A stretch of DNA of 64,000 bases from Streptomyces xanthochromogenes (GCF_014650455.1 NZ_BMUZ01000010.1:1-64000); one strand, 5' to 3'. Counted from the stretch's first letter, positions 17,112 through 25,946 are shown. A program made the numbers and translations. The notes: generated from the sequence alone by a model not told the origin.

Positions 17112-17140
17112 AGCCCCCTTCCCCGCCGGGGGAGGGGGCT
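17112..17140 (+). terminator. Terminator of the CIS operon
   Basis: A 13-bp stem with one mismatch (AGCCCCCTTCCCC / GGGGGAGGGGGCT), three-base loop, followed by TTTCG. It lies 20 bp after the stop of the last CIS gene. Confidence 0.8.
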
Positions 17141-17207
17141 TTCGCCTGCCCGGCGGAAGGCCGGGACGGTCATCGCGTCGGGGCGGGACGGGACGGGACG
17201 TACGAAA

Positions 17208-17237
17208 CAACCCCCCGGGCCGAAGCCCAGGGGGTTG
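17208..17237 (-). terminator. Terminator downstream of aspS
   Basis: Inverted repeat CAACCCCCCGGGC / GCCCAGGGGGTTG with loop CGAA and one mismatch. Read on the - strand it follows the aspS stop by about 30 bp, and TTT follows in that direction. Confidence 0.8.
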
Positions 17238-17268
17238 CGAAGGGGATCAACTCCCCTTGTACCGCTGC

Positions 17269-19035
17269 CTACTTGTCGGCCACCGGCTTGCGCAGGGCGA
17301 TGTTCAGCTCGCGCAGGCGCGACTCGTCCAGCTCCGTCGGGGCGCCCATCATCAGGTCCTGCGCGTTGCCGTTCAGCGGGAACGCGATGGTCTCCCGGAT
17401 GTTCGGCTCGTCCGCGAGGAGCATCACGATGCGGTCGACGCCCGGGGCGATGCCACCGTGCGGCGGGGCGCCGAGGCGGAAGGCGCGCAGCATGCCCGCG
17501 AACTCGGCCTCGACCGTCTCGCGGTCGTAGCCCGCGATCTCGAACGCCTTGAGCATCAGCTCGGGCTCGTGGTTGCGGATCGCGCCGGAGGACAGCTCGA
17601 TGCCGTTGCAGACGATGTCGTACTGCCAGGCCAGGATGTCGAGCGGGTCCTTCTCCTCCAGGTCGGCGAGGCCGCCCTGGGGCATGGAGAACGGGTTGTG
17701 CGAGAAGTCGATCTTGCCGGTCTCCTCGTCCTTCTCGTACATCGGGAAGTCGACGATCCAGCAGAACCGGAACACGCCCTCCTCGAAGTGCCCGGCCCGC
17801 TTCGCGGCCTCGACGCGCACGCCCGACATGATCTTGGAGACCTCGTCGAACTCGCCCGCGCCGAAGAACACCGCGTGCCCGGGGACCAGGCCGAGGCGCT
17901 CGGTGAGCACCTTGACGTTCTCGTCCGTGAGGAACTTCGCGATCGGGCCGGACAGCGAACCGTCCTCGCCGACCCGCACCCAGGCCAGGCCCTGCGCGCC
18001 GAGCGAGACGGCGTACTCGCCGAGCCCGTCGAAGAACTTGCGGGACTGCCCGGCCCCGTCCGGCACCGGCAGGGCGCGCACGTGCTTGCCGGCGAACGCC
18101 TTGAACTCCGAGCCCTCGAACACGTCGGTGATGTCGGCGAGTTCGAGCTTGGCGCGCAGGTCCGGCTTGTCGTTGCCGTACTTCAGCATCGACTCGCGGA
18201 ACGGGATGCGCGGGAAGGGGGAGGTGACGTGGCGGCCGTTGCCGAACTCCTCGAAGAGCTCGGTCATGAGCTTCTCGATGGGCTGGAAGACGTCCTCCTG
18301 CTCGACGAAGCTCATCTCGACGTCGAGCTGGTAGAACTCGCCGGGCGAGCGGTCCGCGCGGGCGTCCTCGTCGCGGAAGCAGGGCGCGATCTGGAAGTAC
18401 CGGTCGAAGCCGGAGATCATCAGGAGCTGCTTGAACTGCTGCGGGGCCTGCGGCAGGGCGTAGAACTTGCCCGGGTTCAGGCGGGACGGCACCACGAAGT
18501 CACGCGCACCCTCGGGCGAGGTCGCCGTCAGGATCGGGGTGGCCATCTCGTTGAAGCCGAGCGCGACCATCTTCGAGCGGATCGCGGCGATCACGGCGCT
18601 GCGCAGCATGATGTTGCGGTGCATGCGCTCGCGGCGCAGGTCCAGGAAGCGGTACTCAAGACGCCGCTCCTCGTTGACGCCGTCCTCGGCGTTGATCGTG
18701 AACGGCAGCGGGTTCGCGGTGCCGAGCACCTCGACCTCGCCGACCTCGATCTCGATCTCGCCGGTCGCCAGCTCGCCGTTCACGTTCTCGGCGCCGCGCG
18801 AGACGACCTTGCCGTCGACGCGTACGACGGTCTCCTTGGACAGCTTGTCCAGGGCCTCCGCGCCGGCCGTGCCGGGCCGGGCGACCAGCTGCGTGATGCC
18901 GTAGTGGTCCCGCAGGTCGATGAAGAGAATGCCGCCCAGGTCTCGGCGATTGTGCAGCCAGCCGCTCAGCCGGACGTCGCTGCCGACGTCGGAGGCGCGG
19001 AGCTCGCCGCAGGTGTGGGACCGGTACCGGTGCAT
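17269..19035 (-). CDS. aspS: Aspartyl-tRNA synthetase
   Basis: Charges tRNA-Asp with aspartate in the cytosol. The 588-aa chain is full length for the bacterial type. It has an N-terminal OB anticodon-binding domain (HTCGELRASDVGSDVRLSGW), class II motif 2 (RDEDARADRSPGEFYQLD), a GAD insert, and motif 3 near the C terminus (PHGGIAPGVDRIVMLL). Leu33 in RRDLGG matches the form seen in tRNA-discriminating enzymes rather than the His of some relaxed ones; this is a weak indicator. The ATG is preceded by a 211-bp upstream region with short repeats. The gene is monocistronic, facing the CIS operon tail to tail. Confidence 0.98.
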   Translation of the reverse strand: MHRYRSHTCGELRASDVGSDVRLSGWLHNRRDLGGILFIDLRDHYGITQLVARPGTAGAEALDKLSKETVVRVDGKVVSRGAENVNGELATGEIEIEVGEVEVLGTANPLPFTINAEDGVNEERRLEYRFLDLRRERMHRNIMLRSAVIAAIRSKMVALGFNEMATPILTATSPEGARDFVVPSRLNPGKFYALPQAPQQFKQLLMISGFDRYFQIAPCFRDEDARADRSPGEFYQLDVEMSFVEQEDVFQPIEKLMTELFEEFGNGRHVTSPFPRIPFRESMLKYGNDKPDLRAKLELADITDVFEGSEFKAFAGKHVRALPVPDGAGQSRKFFDGLGEYAVSLGAQGLAWVRVGEDGSLSGPIAKFLTDENVKVLTERLGLVPGHAVFFGAGEFDEVSKIMSGVRVEAAKRAGHFEEGVFRFCWIVDFPMYEKDEETGKIDFSHNPFSMPQGGLADLEEKDPLDILAWQYDIVCNGIELSSGAIRNHEPELMLKAFEIAGYDRETVEAEFAGMLRAFRLGAPPHGGIAPGVDRIVMLLADEPNIRETIAFPLNGNAQDLMMGAPTELDESRLRELNIALRKPVADK

Positions 19036-19246
19036 CGTTCATCCAATTCTTCGCGCGACGGCGCGACTCTTCGCGAGATTCTTCGCGAGACAGGCGGGAA
19101 TCAACCAGTCCAGGTTACCGCCCGGTGCGTGGCCCCCTCGCGATCCGGTACCCGCCCCGCTCGCGGCCCGCTCACGACCTGCTCACGACCTGCTCACGAC
19201 CTGCTCTCGGTGGCGATGAGCCCCCGGATCTTCTTAAATAGGGGCA
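19036..19246. promoter_or_regulatory. Divergent aspS / SpoIIE-phosphatase promoter region with short tandem repeats
   Basis: Next to aspS, TTCGCGAGA occurs twice (about 19072-19090). Next to the phosphatase, the 11-bp unit GCTCACGACCT is repeated three times at 19170-19202. CTTCTTAAATAGGGG ends three bases before the ATG at 19247; its TAAATA resembles a -10 box so close to the start that the phosphatase mRNA may be nearly leaderless. Confidence 0.5.
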
Positions 19247-21430
19247 ATGCGCACAGAGGACGTCCTGGCCGCGATCGCGACCGGCCTGTGGCGCTGGGAC
19301 AACGGCTCCGGGACGGTCACCCTCGACGCAGAGGCCGCCCGGCTCCTCGGGCTGCCCGCCACACCGGCCACCCTGACGGAGTCCGCCGTACGCTCCCGGT
19401 TCCACCCGGTCGACTGGAACGAGGTCGACGGCATCGTGAACCTCGCCGTCGCCGAGGGCACCCTCGCCGAGGTCCGACTGCGGATCATGGACGAGCACGG
19501 CCACGTGCTGCGCACGGTACGCAGCCGCTCCAAGCCCATCATCAGGGGCGGGGACTACCTGCTGATCGGCACCATCCAGGAGGTCGCCGAACCCCAGCCC
19601 GGCACCACCGCCGCCCACCCCTCGATCACCGGCGACTGGCGGCGCTCGCGCGAGGCCTTCCTGCTCGACGCGGGCCGCGCGCTCGCCGAGGCCCGCTCCA
19701 CCTCCGAGGTGCTCCGGGTCGCCGCGTCCCTGTCCATGCCGGGGTTCTCGCCGGACGGCCTCGCCGTGTTCGGGGTGGCCGGCGAGCGGCTGACGATCAT
19801 CGGGCACCACGGGCACAACCCCGGGGACGACGGCCCGTTCACGGACATGGCGCTCGACATGGACTACCCGGCCGCCGACGTCGTGCGCAACGGGCGGGCG
19901 ATCTACCTGCCGTCCCCGCAGGAGTACCGGCGCCGCTTCCCCGCCACCTGGCCGCTGGCCCAGCGCTTCGACCGCCACTCCTGGGCGTTCGTCCCGCTGA
20001 TCGTCGCCGGGCGCACGATCGGCGCGTGGATGGCCGCGTTCAAGCACCCCGTCGCCTTCACCCCCGACGAGCGCTCGGTCCTCACCACGGTGGCCCGCAT
20101 GCTGGCGCAGGCGCTGGCCAGGGCGGGCGAGGCGGAGAGCGAGCGCGAGCTCTCCCTCGGCCTCCAGCGCGCGATGATGCCGACGCTGGGCCCCGAGATC
20201 CCCGGCATGACGGTCGCCGCCCGCTATGTGCCGACCGGCGGCGGCCTCCAGGTCGGCGGCGACTGGTACGACATGATCCCGCTGCCCGGCGGCGGCTCCC
20301 GCACGGACGGCGACGGCGGCAGGTTCGCCCTGGTCATCGGTGACGTACAGGGCCATGACGTGCGGGCGGCCGGCCTGATGGGCCAGCTGCGGATCGCGCT
20401 GCGGGCGTACGCGAGCGAGGGCCACAGCCCCGACGCGGTCCTCTCCCGCGCCTCCCGCTTCCTGTACGGGATCACCGAGTCGTACGGGGTGCCCGACCCC
20501 TACGGCGACGGCTACGAGGACTACGCGCCCCGCTTCGCGACCTGCCTGTACATCGAGGTCGACCCGGCCACCGGCACCCTCGACATCGCCCGGGCCGGCC
20601 ATCCCGACCCGGTGATCCGCACCGCCGACGGCACCGCCCTGATCCGCTCCACGGCGGGCGGCCTGCCGCTCGGCATCGAGGCGGACTCCGACTACCCGAC
20701 GACCCGGCTCGTCCTCGACCCGGCCGAGACGATCATGATCTGCACGGACGGTCTGATCGAGACCGGCGGCCACGACATGGCCAGCGGCTGGACGCGGCTG
20801 CGCCCGGTCCTGGAGAAGCACACCGGGGACAGCCTGGAGCAGCTCGCCGACGAACTGGTCCAGGCCGTGCACGGGCCCTCCTCGCACCACACCATCGGTC
20901 CGCTGGTGGACCGCCGCGAGGACGACATCGCGCTGCTGCTCCTGCGCCGCAACGCCGTCACCGGCCGGACCGGTCCCGCCTCCCCGGCCCCGGTCCGCCG
21001 CACCGCCCTGACCGTCGCGCAGGCCGAGCCGGAGCAGATCGCGAGCGCCCGCCGCCAGCTGCGCGAGCTGCTGCACGACTGGGCGGACGAGGAGCAGGTC
21101 GACTCGGCGGTCCTGATGATCTCCGAGATGATCACCAACGTCCTGGTCCACACCGACGGCGACGCCCTCCTGGTGGCCGAGGCGAGGGGCCCCCTCGGCA
21201 CCCGCCGCCTGCGCGTCGAGGTGGCCGACGCCAGCGACGAACTCCCCCACCGCCGCCGCCCCGGCGAAATGGCCTCCAGCGGGCGCGGCCTGATCCTGAT
21301 GGAAATGCTGGCGGACGCGTGGGGCGTGGACCCCCGCGGCGACGGCAAGTCGATCTGGTTCGAGCTCTACGAGACGGGGGCGGAGGGGGCGTCCGATGCG
21401 GGGCCGGCGTCACCGGGGTCGGCGGAGTAG
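19247..21430 (+). CDS. PAS-GAF-SpoIIE phosphatase with C-terminal HATPase (anti-sigma-type kinase) domain
   Basis: A 727-aa signalling protein of the Streptomyces SpoIIE/RsbU class, thought to dephosphorylate anti-anti-sigma factors and, through the histidine-kinase-like domain, phosphorylate them or bind sigma factors. A PAS-like domain at 1-125 (GLWRWDNGSGTVTLD) is followed by GAF at about 140-305. The PP2C-like SpoIIE domain at about 315-580 contains VGGDWYDMIPL, VIGDVQGHDVRAAGLM and ICTDGLIET. The GHKL ATPase at about 600-710 has SEMITNVLVH and GRGLILMEML. No membrane segment. Its last 64 bp overlap the end of the convergent permease gene. Confidence 0.93.
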   Translation: MRTEDVLAAIATGLWRWDNGSGTVTLDAEAARLLGLPATPATLTESAVRSRFHPVDWNEVDGIVNLAVAEGTLAEVRLRIMDEHGHVLRTVRSRSKPIIRGGDYLLIGTIQEVAEPQPGTTAAHPSITGDWRRSREAFLLDAGRALAEARSTSEVLRVAASLSMPGFSPDGLAVFGVAGERLTIIGHHGHNPGDDGPFTDMALDMDYPAADVVRNGRAIYLPSPQEYRRRFPATWPLAQRFDRHSWAFVPLIVAGRTIGAWMAAFKHPVAFTPDERSVLTTVARMLAQALARAGEAESERELSLGLQRAMMPTLGPEIPGMTVAARYVPTGGGLQVGGDWYDMIPLPGGGSRTDGDGGRFALVIGDVQGHDVRAAGLMGQLRIALRAYASEGHSPDAVLSRASRFLYGITESYGVPDPYGDGYEDYAPRFATCLYIEVDPATGTLDIARAGHPDPVIRTADGTALIRSTAGGLPLGIEADSDYPTTRLVLDPAETIMICTDGLIETGGHDMASGWTRLRPVLEKHTGDSLEQLADELVQAVHGPSSHHTIGPLVDRREDDIALLLLRRNAVTGRTGPASPAPVRRTALTVAQAEPEQIASARRQLRELLHDWADEEQVDSAVLMISEMITNVLVHTDGDALLVAEARGPLGTRRLRVEVADASDELPHRRRPGEMASSGRGLILMEMLADAWGVDPRGDGKSIWFELYETGAEGASDAGPASPGSAE

Positions 21431-22464
21431 CGGTCGCGCAGTTCCCCCACCACGGCGAACGCGGCCGCCGCGACCGGGACGGACAGGAGCATCCCGACCA
21501 GGCCCGCCACGCTCGCGCCCGCCGTCAGCGCGATCATGATCATCGCGGGGTGCATCTGGACGGTCCGGCTCTGGATGACGGGCTGGAGGATGTGCCCTTC
21601 GAGCTGCTGCACGGCGAGCACGATCCCCAGCGTCCACAGCGCGGTGCCGAATCCGCGGTCGGCCAGCGCGACGAGTACGGCGACGGCGCCGGACACGAAG
21701 GCGCCCAGGTAGGGGATGTACGCCCCGATGAAGACCAGCGCGCCCAGCCCGAGGGCGCCGGGGACGCGCAGGATCAGCAGGCCGACGGTGATGCAGACGG
21801 CATCGATGAACGCGATGAACGTGGTGCCCCGCATGAACCCCTCGACCGCCTCGAAGGCCCGGCGCGCCATGGCCTCGACGACGTCCCCCGCACCGCGCGG
21901 GGCCAGGGTGTGGGCGAGGCCCACCGCCCGGTCGGAGTCCTTGAGGAAGAAGAAGGTCAGCAGGAGCGCGAGCACGCTGGTGGCGAGCAACGAGCCGATC
22001 AGGCTGAGCCCTTCGAGCACCCCGCTCGCGGCGCCCGCGCCGAACTTGGCCAGCAACTGCTTGGCATTGTCGGCGAGGTTGGTGACACCGTCCCCGCCGG
22101 CCACCCCGAAATGGTCGGCGACCCACTGTCCGGCCTGTTTGAGCGAGGCGACGATCTGGTCCCCGGTGTCCAGGAGCGCGGTGACGACGACGTATCCGGC
22201 GCCCCCGACCACCGCGACGAGCGCGACGCAGGTCAGCGCGGCGGCGATGGACCGCTTCACCCCGATCCGGATCAGCCACCGGTGCACGGGTCCGAGCAGC
22301 GCGGTGCCGAGCAGGGCCAGCAGGACGGGGGTGACGGCGGTCTTGAAGATGATGCACAGCCATACGGCGACGGCGACGACGCCGCTGACGAGCAGCACGA
22401 CGACGCACCAGGCGGCCGTGCGGCGGGCGGCTTCGGGCAGCAGATGCGGCCGGGACGTCTCCAT
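21367..22464 (-). CDS. AI-2E family transporter (DUF20 permease)
   Basis: A 365-aa integral membrane protein of the AI-2E/PerM exporter family, whose substrates are mostly unknown. About eight hydrophobic helices are visible, e.g. AAWCVVVLLVSGVVAVAVWL, ALTCVALVAVVGGAGYVVV, SVLALLLTFFFL and the family motif FIGAYIPYLGAFVSGAVAV. A soluble central segment separates helices 3 and 4. ATG at 22464 is preferred; a GTG at 22527 would add 21 Pro-rich residues without a ribosome site. Its 3' end overlaps the SpoIIE gene tail to tail by 64 bp. Confidence 0.92.
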   Translation of the reverse strand: METSRPHLLPEAARRTAAWCVVVLLVSGVVAVAVWLCIIFKTAVTPVLLALLGTALLGPVHRWLIRIGVKRSIAAALTCVALVAVVGGAGYVVVTALLDTGDQIVASLKQAGQWVADHFGVAGGDGVTNLADNAKQLLAKFGAGAASGVLEGLSLIGSLLATSVLALLLTFFFLKDSDRAVGLAHTLAPRGAGDVVEAMARRAFEAVEGFMRGTTFIAFIDAVCITVGLLILRVPGALGLGALVFIGAYIPYLGAFVSGAVAVLVALADRGFGTALWTLGIVLAVQQLEGHILQPVIQSRTVQMHPAMIMIALTAGASVAGLVGMLLSVPVAAAAFAVVGELRDRYSADPGDAGPASDAPSAPVS

Positions 22465-22527
22465 CCCGCCAGCCGACCACGGCCCGGGGGGCCGCGCCTC
22501 AGGTGCGGGGCCGCCCGGGTGACGCAC

Positions 22528-22977
22528 CGTCAGCTACCGCTACCCCCAACCCGCTTTCGCCCTCGCGCCGTGCGGGCTGCTCGCGCAGTTCCCCGCGCCC
22601 CCGAAACCCGTTTACGTCCTCGCACCGTGGGTGGTTGCTCGCGCAGTTCCCCGCGCCCCTAAAAACCCGCCGTCGGGCGCGGACCGTGCCCGCTGCTCGC
22701 GCAGTTCCTCGCGCCCCCAAAACCCGACGTTGGCCCTGCACCGTGGGCGCTTTTCGCGCAGTTCCCCGCGCCCCTGGTAGTACCGGTACTGGGGCACCTA
22801 CAGCCCGTCCGGCGATTGAGGACGAGCGCCGTTCAGGCGCGAACGGGGGTGCAGGGGGCAGAGCCCCCGCCGGGGTCTGGGGCGCAGCCCCAGGGGCCGG
22901 AACCCATCCAACCCGCCGCACGGGCGGGAGGGTGGGCAAACCCCCCGGGGCTGGGCGGAGCCCCAGGGGGCCCGGGG
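22528..22977. repeat. Composite intergenic repeat A (58-bp array plus 50-bp element)
   Basis: No gene seen. Four copies of a 57-60-bp unit begin at about 22577, 22634, 22692 and 22752; the core is CTCGCGCAGTTCCCCGCGCC followed by AAAACCCG and a variable part. At 22801-22850 lies a 50-bp element that matches 36545-36594 in reverse complement at 49 of 50 positions. A GC-rich hairpin region (GGGGGCAGAGCCCCC, then GGGGCGCAGCCCC) follows up to 22975. Confidence 0.85.
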
Positions 22978-23776
22978 TTACATGCCGTGGACGGCCGGGA
23001 TCGAGCCGAGGCGGCCCTTCTGGAAGTCCTCGAAGGCCTGCTCAAGCTCCGCCCGCGTGTTCATGACGAACGGCCCGTAGTGCGCCATCGGCTCCCGGAT
23101 GGGCTGCCCGCCGAGCAGCACGACCTCCAGGTCGGGCGCGTTGGAGTCCTGCTTCTCGTCCGCGCGGACGGTCAGCGAACCGCCCTCGCCGAACACCGCG
23201 GTCTGCCCCATGTGCACGGGCCGCCGCTCCGCACCGACCGAGCCGCGCCCGGCCAGCACGTACGCGAGGCCGTTGAAGTCCTCCCGCCACGGCAGCGTGA
23301 CGGACGCACCCGGCCGCAGCGTGGCGTGCACCATCGTGATCGGGGTGTGCGTGATCCCGGGGCCGTCGTGCCCGTCCAGCGAGCCCGCGATGACCCGCAT
23401 CAGAGCGCCACCGTCCGGCGAGGTCAGCAGCTGGACGGAACCGCTGCGGATGTCCTGGTAGCGCGGGGCCATCATCTTGTCCCGGGCCGGCAGGTTCACC
23501 CACAGCTGGAGGCCGTGGAAGAGCCCGCCCGACATGACGAGCTGCTCCGGCGGCGCCTCGATGTGGAGCAGACCGGCTCCGGCCGTCATCCACTGGGTGT
23601 CACCGTTGGTGATCGTGCCACCACCACCGTTGGAGTCCTGGTGGTCGAAGATTCCGTCGATGATGTACGTGCCCCTGCGGAGCAGTGGTCACGGCAAGGA
23701 CGGGACGGGCCGCAGCACCCTCCGGCGCGGTCACGCGCGGCAGGGTCAACGGGTTTTCGACGGTCACAGCAGGCAT
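22978..23776 (-). pseudogene. Pirin-family protein, broken by an internal out-of-frame deletion
   Basis: Remains of a pirin (cupin-fold) gene. An intact N terminus begins at ATG 23774-23776 with AAGGAGG upstream: MPAVTVENPLTLPRV up to VLAVTTAPQ. At about 23671-23677 the sequence jumps to TYIIDGIFDHQDSNGGGG in another frame and then follows normal pirin to the end (LLHIEAPPE, LFHGLQLWVNLP, MAHYGPFVMN, stop at 22978). Compared with family members known to me, about 55 residues are missing, including the HPHRG segment that carries two iron ligands. Only the later ligand pair (HIE) remains. A 203-aa product could start inside at 23589 but would lack half the metal site. The break is seen directly; the deletion size is inferred from the family. 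Confidence 0.85.
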
Positions 23777-23807
23777 GGGACGGCCCTCCTTGCGGGGATG
23801 CTCTACG

Positions 23808-23822
23808 TTCAAAGTAGTTGAA
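23808..23822. promoter_or_regulatory. Inverted repeat in the pirin promoter
   Basis: TTCAA-AGTAG-TTGAA, a perfect 5-5-5 inverted repeat 32 bp upstream of the pirin ATG. It resembles a MarR/HxlR-type operator, but the regulator is unknown. Confidence 0.4.
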
Positions 23823-23884
23823 TGGTGAACAGCTTGCAAGGCACGCCCATTCCCGACCCCCTTCCGGCCCCGCCCCGGACGCAC

Positions 23885-23918
23885 TTCGGGCCCGCACCCC
23901 AAGGGGTACGGGCCCGAA
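23885..23918 (-). terminator. Terminator downstream of the SseB-domain gene
   Basis: Long hairpin: TTCGGGCCCG and CGGGCCCGAA as outer arms, with ACCCC/GGGGT as inner arms. It lies 25 bp past the SseB-domain stop. Confidence 0.75.
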
Positions 23919-23942
23919 GAACCCACTGCTCAGCCGGTCCGG

Positions 23943-24404
23943 CTATCCGTACATCCGCCGCATCGCGAAGTCGACCATCTGCTCCACGGCCTTCGCGTCG
24001 AAGACCATCCGGTGGTCGCCCTCCATGTCGAGCACGAAGCCGTACCCGGTCGGAAGGAGGTCGATCACCTCGGCGCCGGTGATGACGAAGTACTTGGACT
24101 CCTTGCCCGCGTACCGGCGCAGTTCCTTCAACGAGGTGAACATCGGGATCACCGGCTGCTGCGTGTTGTGCAGCGCCAGGAACCCGGGGTTGTCACCGCG
24201 CGGGCAGTACACCCGGGCCCCCGCGAAGATCTGCTGGAAGTCCTCGGCCGAGAGCGAGCCCGTGGTGAAGGCCCGCACCGCGTCGGCGAGCGAGGGCGGC
24301 GACGGCTCCGGGTACAGCGGCTGCTCCCCGTAACCGCCCTGCATCTGCTGCTGCGGCGGGGCGTACTGCTGCTGCGCGCCCGGGTTCTGGTCGTAGCCGT
24401 ACAT
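23943..24404 (-). CDS. SseB N-terminal domain protein
   Basis: A 153-aa cytoplasmic protein. Residues 1-35 are Gln/Pro/Tyr-rich (QQQYAPPQQQMQGGYGEQ). The rest is an SseB-like domain: AFTTGSLSAEDFQQIFAGARVYCP, FLALHNTQQPVIPMFTSLKELRRYAG and GAEVIDLLPTGYGFVLD. The SseB domain is widespread in Streptomyces and has no established reaction. The gene is alone on the - strand, between the WhiJ-like module and the broken pirin gene, with its own terminator. Confidence 0.85.
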   Translation of the reverse strand: MYGYDQNPGAQQQYAPPQQQMQGGYGEQPLYPEPSPPSLADAVRAFTTGSLSAEDFQQIFAGARVYCPRGDNPGFLALHNTQQPVIPMFTSLKELRRYAGKESKYFVITGAEVIDLLPTGYGFVLDMEGDHRMVFDAKAVEQMVDFAMRRMYG

Positions 24405-24447
24405 GCGCCCAAGACTACCGACGCGGGGTCCTGGCGGACAGCGGGTC

Positions 24448-24663
24448 TCAGCCGCGGAGGCCCGTGCCCTTCACCGCCTCGACGAAGGGTGCCCAGGCGC
24501 TGGCCGCGATGATCAGTGCGGGGCCGTTCGGCGCCTTGGAGTCCCGTACGGGGACGACCCCGGGGAGGTTGTCGGCGACCTCGACGCAGTCACCGCCACT
24601 GGCGTTGCTGTACGAGCTCTTGCGCCAGCGGGCCGCACTCAAGTCAAAGCCGTTGCTTGCCAT
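24448..24663 (-). CDS. DUF397 protein
   Basis: A 71-aa protein of the DUF397 family, recognised by RWRKSSYSNASGGDCVEVAD, VPVRDSKAPNGPALIIAASAW and the final FVEAVK. Such proteins are usually encoded next to XRE regulators of the WhiJ type and are thought to modulate them. ATG at 24663 is preferred over an upstream start because the family begins there. It overlaps the end of the regulator gene by 20 bp, so the two are co-translated. Confidence 0.9.
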   Translation of the reverse strand: MASNGFDLSAARWRKSSYSNASGGDCVEVADNLPGVVPVRDSKAPNGPALIIAASAWAPFVEAVKGTGLRG

Positions 24664-25495
24664 TTCGGTAGTCCTCTGCCGCATCTCGGAGAAGAGAGAG
24701 GGACACCTCCGGCGGCAAGGCGGCGGCCCTCAGCAGATCGTAGGACCTGCGGTAGTCCTTCACGAGGGCTGGATAGTCGATGAGTTGGCCGCTGTGGACA
24801 CCTTCGGTGTACGCCAGCGCGGGCGCGTCCGGAAAGGTCATGAGCTTGACCATGCCCATCATGAGGGGGTGCGCCGACGTCGTTTCCGGCAGAACCTGCA
24901 AAATGCCCCGCGCAGACGTGACGACATCGCTGATGCAGTCCAGCTGCTCAGCCATCTCCTCTGGCGGCAGTAGAGGCCTGCTGATCAGGGACTCGTGCAA
25001 GATCGCCCAGAACGCCGGTGGATTCTCGCGCTTCCACAGCGCATTGCGTTCCATGCGGACGCGCAGCTGTTTGTCGACCGTGCCAGCCTGCAACCAAGGC
25101 CGCCCTGTCCGGATGACCTTCGATGCGTATGCCTTCGTTTGGAGCAGCCCGGGAACGACTGCGGGTGCCCACTCCTCGATGGTCTCCGCTACCGGCTCCA
25201 TCTCCGCGACGTCGGCGAAATACTCCGCATGCCCGGACTGCTTCGCCCGGCGGGCGTCTTCACAACGGCGTTGGAAAAAGCCGTCCGTGCCGAGGCGATC
25301 GTCGACATGCTTGGCCAGATCCAGGGGCATACGGCGCTCGCCGCGCTCGATCTGGCTCAGGAACGGCACGCCGCGGAAGCTGCCCTCGGCCAGTTGCTCA
25401 AGCGTCAGGCCCGCTGCCTCGCGCTTGTAGCGCAACTCCGCACCATAGAAGGACGGCACGTTCGCCGACGCGTCCGTGTCCTTGCGAGGGGGCAC
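24644..25495 (-). CDS. XRE-family regulator with DUF5753 (WhiJ-like)
   Basis: A 283-aa DNA-binding protein. Residues about 17-70 form a helix-turn-helix (LRYKREAAGLTLEQLAEG, VPFLSQIERGERRMP). Residues about 95-275 form the DUF5753 sensor-like domain (EEWAPAVVPGLLQTKAYA, the LHESLISRP segment and SLLRDAAEDY). Together with the DUF397 partner and the small divergent gene, this forms the kind of module that in Streptomyces includes WhiJ, which affects development. Starts at GTG 25495. It probably represses its own region; no operator was identified. Confidence 0.9.
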   Translation of the reverse strand: MPPRKDTDASANVPSFYGAELRYKREAAGLTLEQLAEGSFRGVPFLSQIERGERRMPLDLAKHVDDRLGTDGFFQRRCEDARRAKQSGHAEYFADVAEMEPVAETIEEWAPAVVPGLLQTKAYASKVIRTGRPWLQAGTVDKQLRVRMERNALWKRENPPAFWAILHESLISRPLLPPEEMAEQLDCISDVVTSARGILQVLPETTSAHPLMMGMVKLMTFPDAPALAYTEGVHSGQLIDYPALVKDYRRSYDLLRAAALPPEVSLSLLRDAAEDYRNGKQRL

Positions 25496-25612
25496 AACTC
25501 ACCACCGCCATTTGCCAGTTGCCGGGCGCAATGTGAACCACTTCCGACGGTAGGGCACCCAGCGTCACTCTGTGAGGGATTCGTCACACACCGCACTCAC
25601 AGGAGGCACCCC

Positions 25613-25831
25613 ATGGGCAAGACCCCCCTTCCGCCCCGCCGGGACGACACCTACGCCGTCGTCATGGAGCTGCGAGCCGCGCTCGCAGAGCACGGCATCA
25701 CGCTGCCCTCCCTCGGGCGGGACTTCGGTACGCCCCCGCTCGTCATCCTCGGGAACTGCAACACCGAGACCGCGCGGGCGCTCACCACGGCACTGGAGCG
25801 CCACCCGGCCCACCAGAGTTCCCCTGCCTGA
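25613..25831 (+). CDS. Small 72-aa protein of the WhiJ-like module
   Basis: ATG with a strong AGGAGG at 25601-25606. The product is MELRAALAEHGITLPSLGRDF in its centre, with TPPLVILGNCNTETARAL after it. Small proteins of this type commonly sit divergent to XRE/DUF397 pairs in Streptomyces; no function is known to me. Separated from the regulator by a 117-bp shared promoter region. Confidence 0.75.
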   Translation: MGKTPLPPRRDDTYAVVMELRAALAEHGITLPSLGRDFGTPPLVILGNCNTETARALTTALERHPAHQSSPA

Positions 25832-25866
25832 CACGTCACAGTTCTCGGCCAGAGGTTGCGCGTTAT

Positions 25867-25878
25867 TACCCGTGGGTA
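25867..25878. promoter_or_regulatory. Palindrome upstream of the acyl-CoA dehydrogenase
   Basis: TACCC-GT-GGGTA, 69 bp before the ATG. It is followed by CTAC-N6-GTAG around 25909-25922. Both are candidate operators of a lipid-responsive regulator, which is inference from position. Confidence 0.4.
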
Positions 25879-25946
25879 GCATCATCGGAGGTACTGACCT
25901 ACTTGCTGGTAGATGTAACCGACACCCTGCTTACGGAGCCGTCGCC

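Noticed and set aside
17257..20343. Very long open frame antisense to aspS and on into the phosphatase gene
   Set aside because: It is a shadow of high-GC codon bias; both strands' real genes have recognisable domains and this frame has none.
22577..22776. Possible CRISPR array at 22.6 kb (and 36.6 kb)
   Set aside because: Units are 57-60 bp with semi-conserved spacers that resemble each other, there are only four to six copies, and no cas genes lie nearby.
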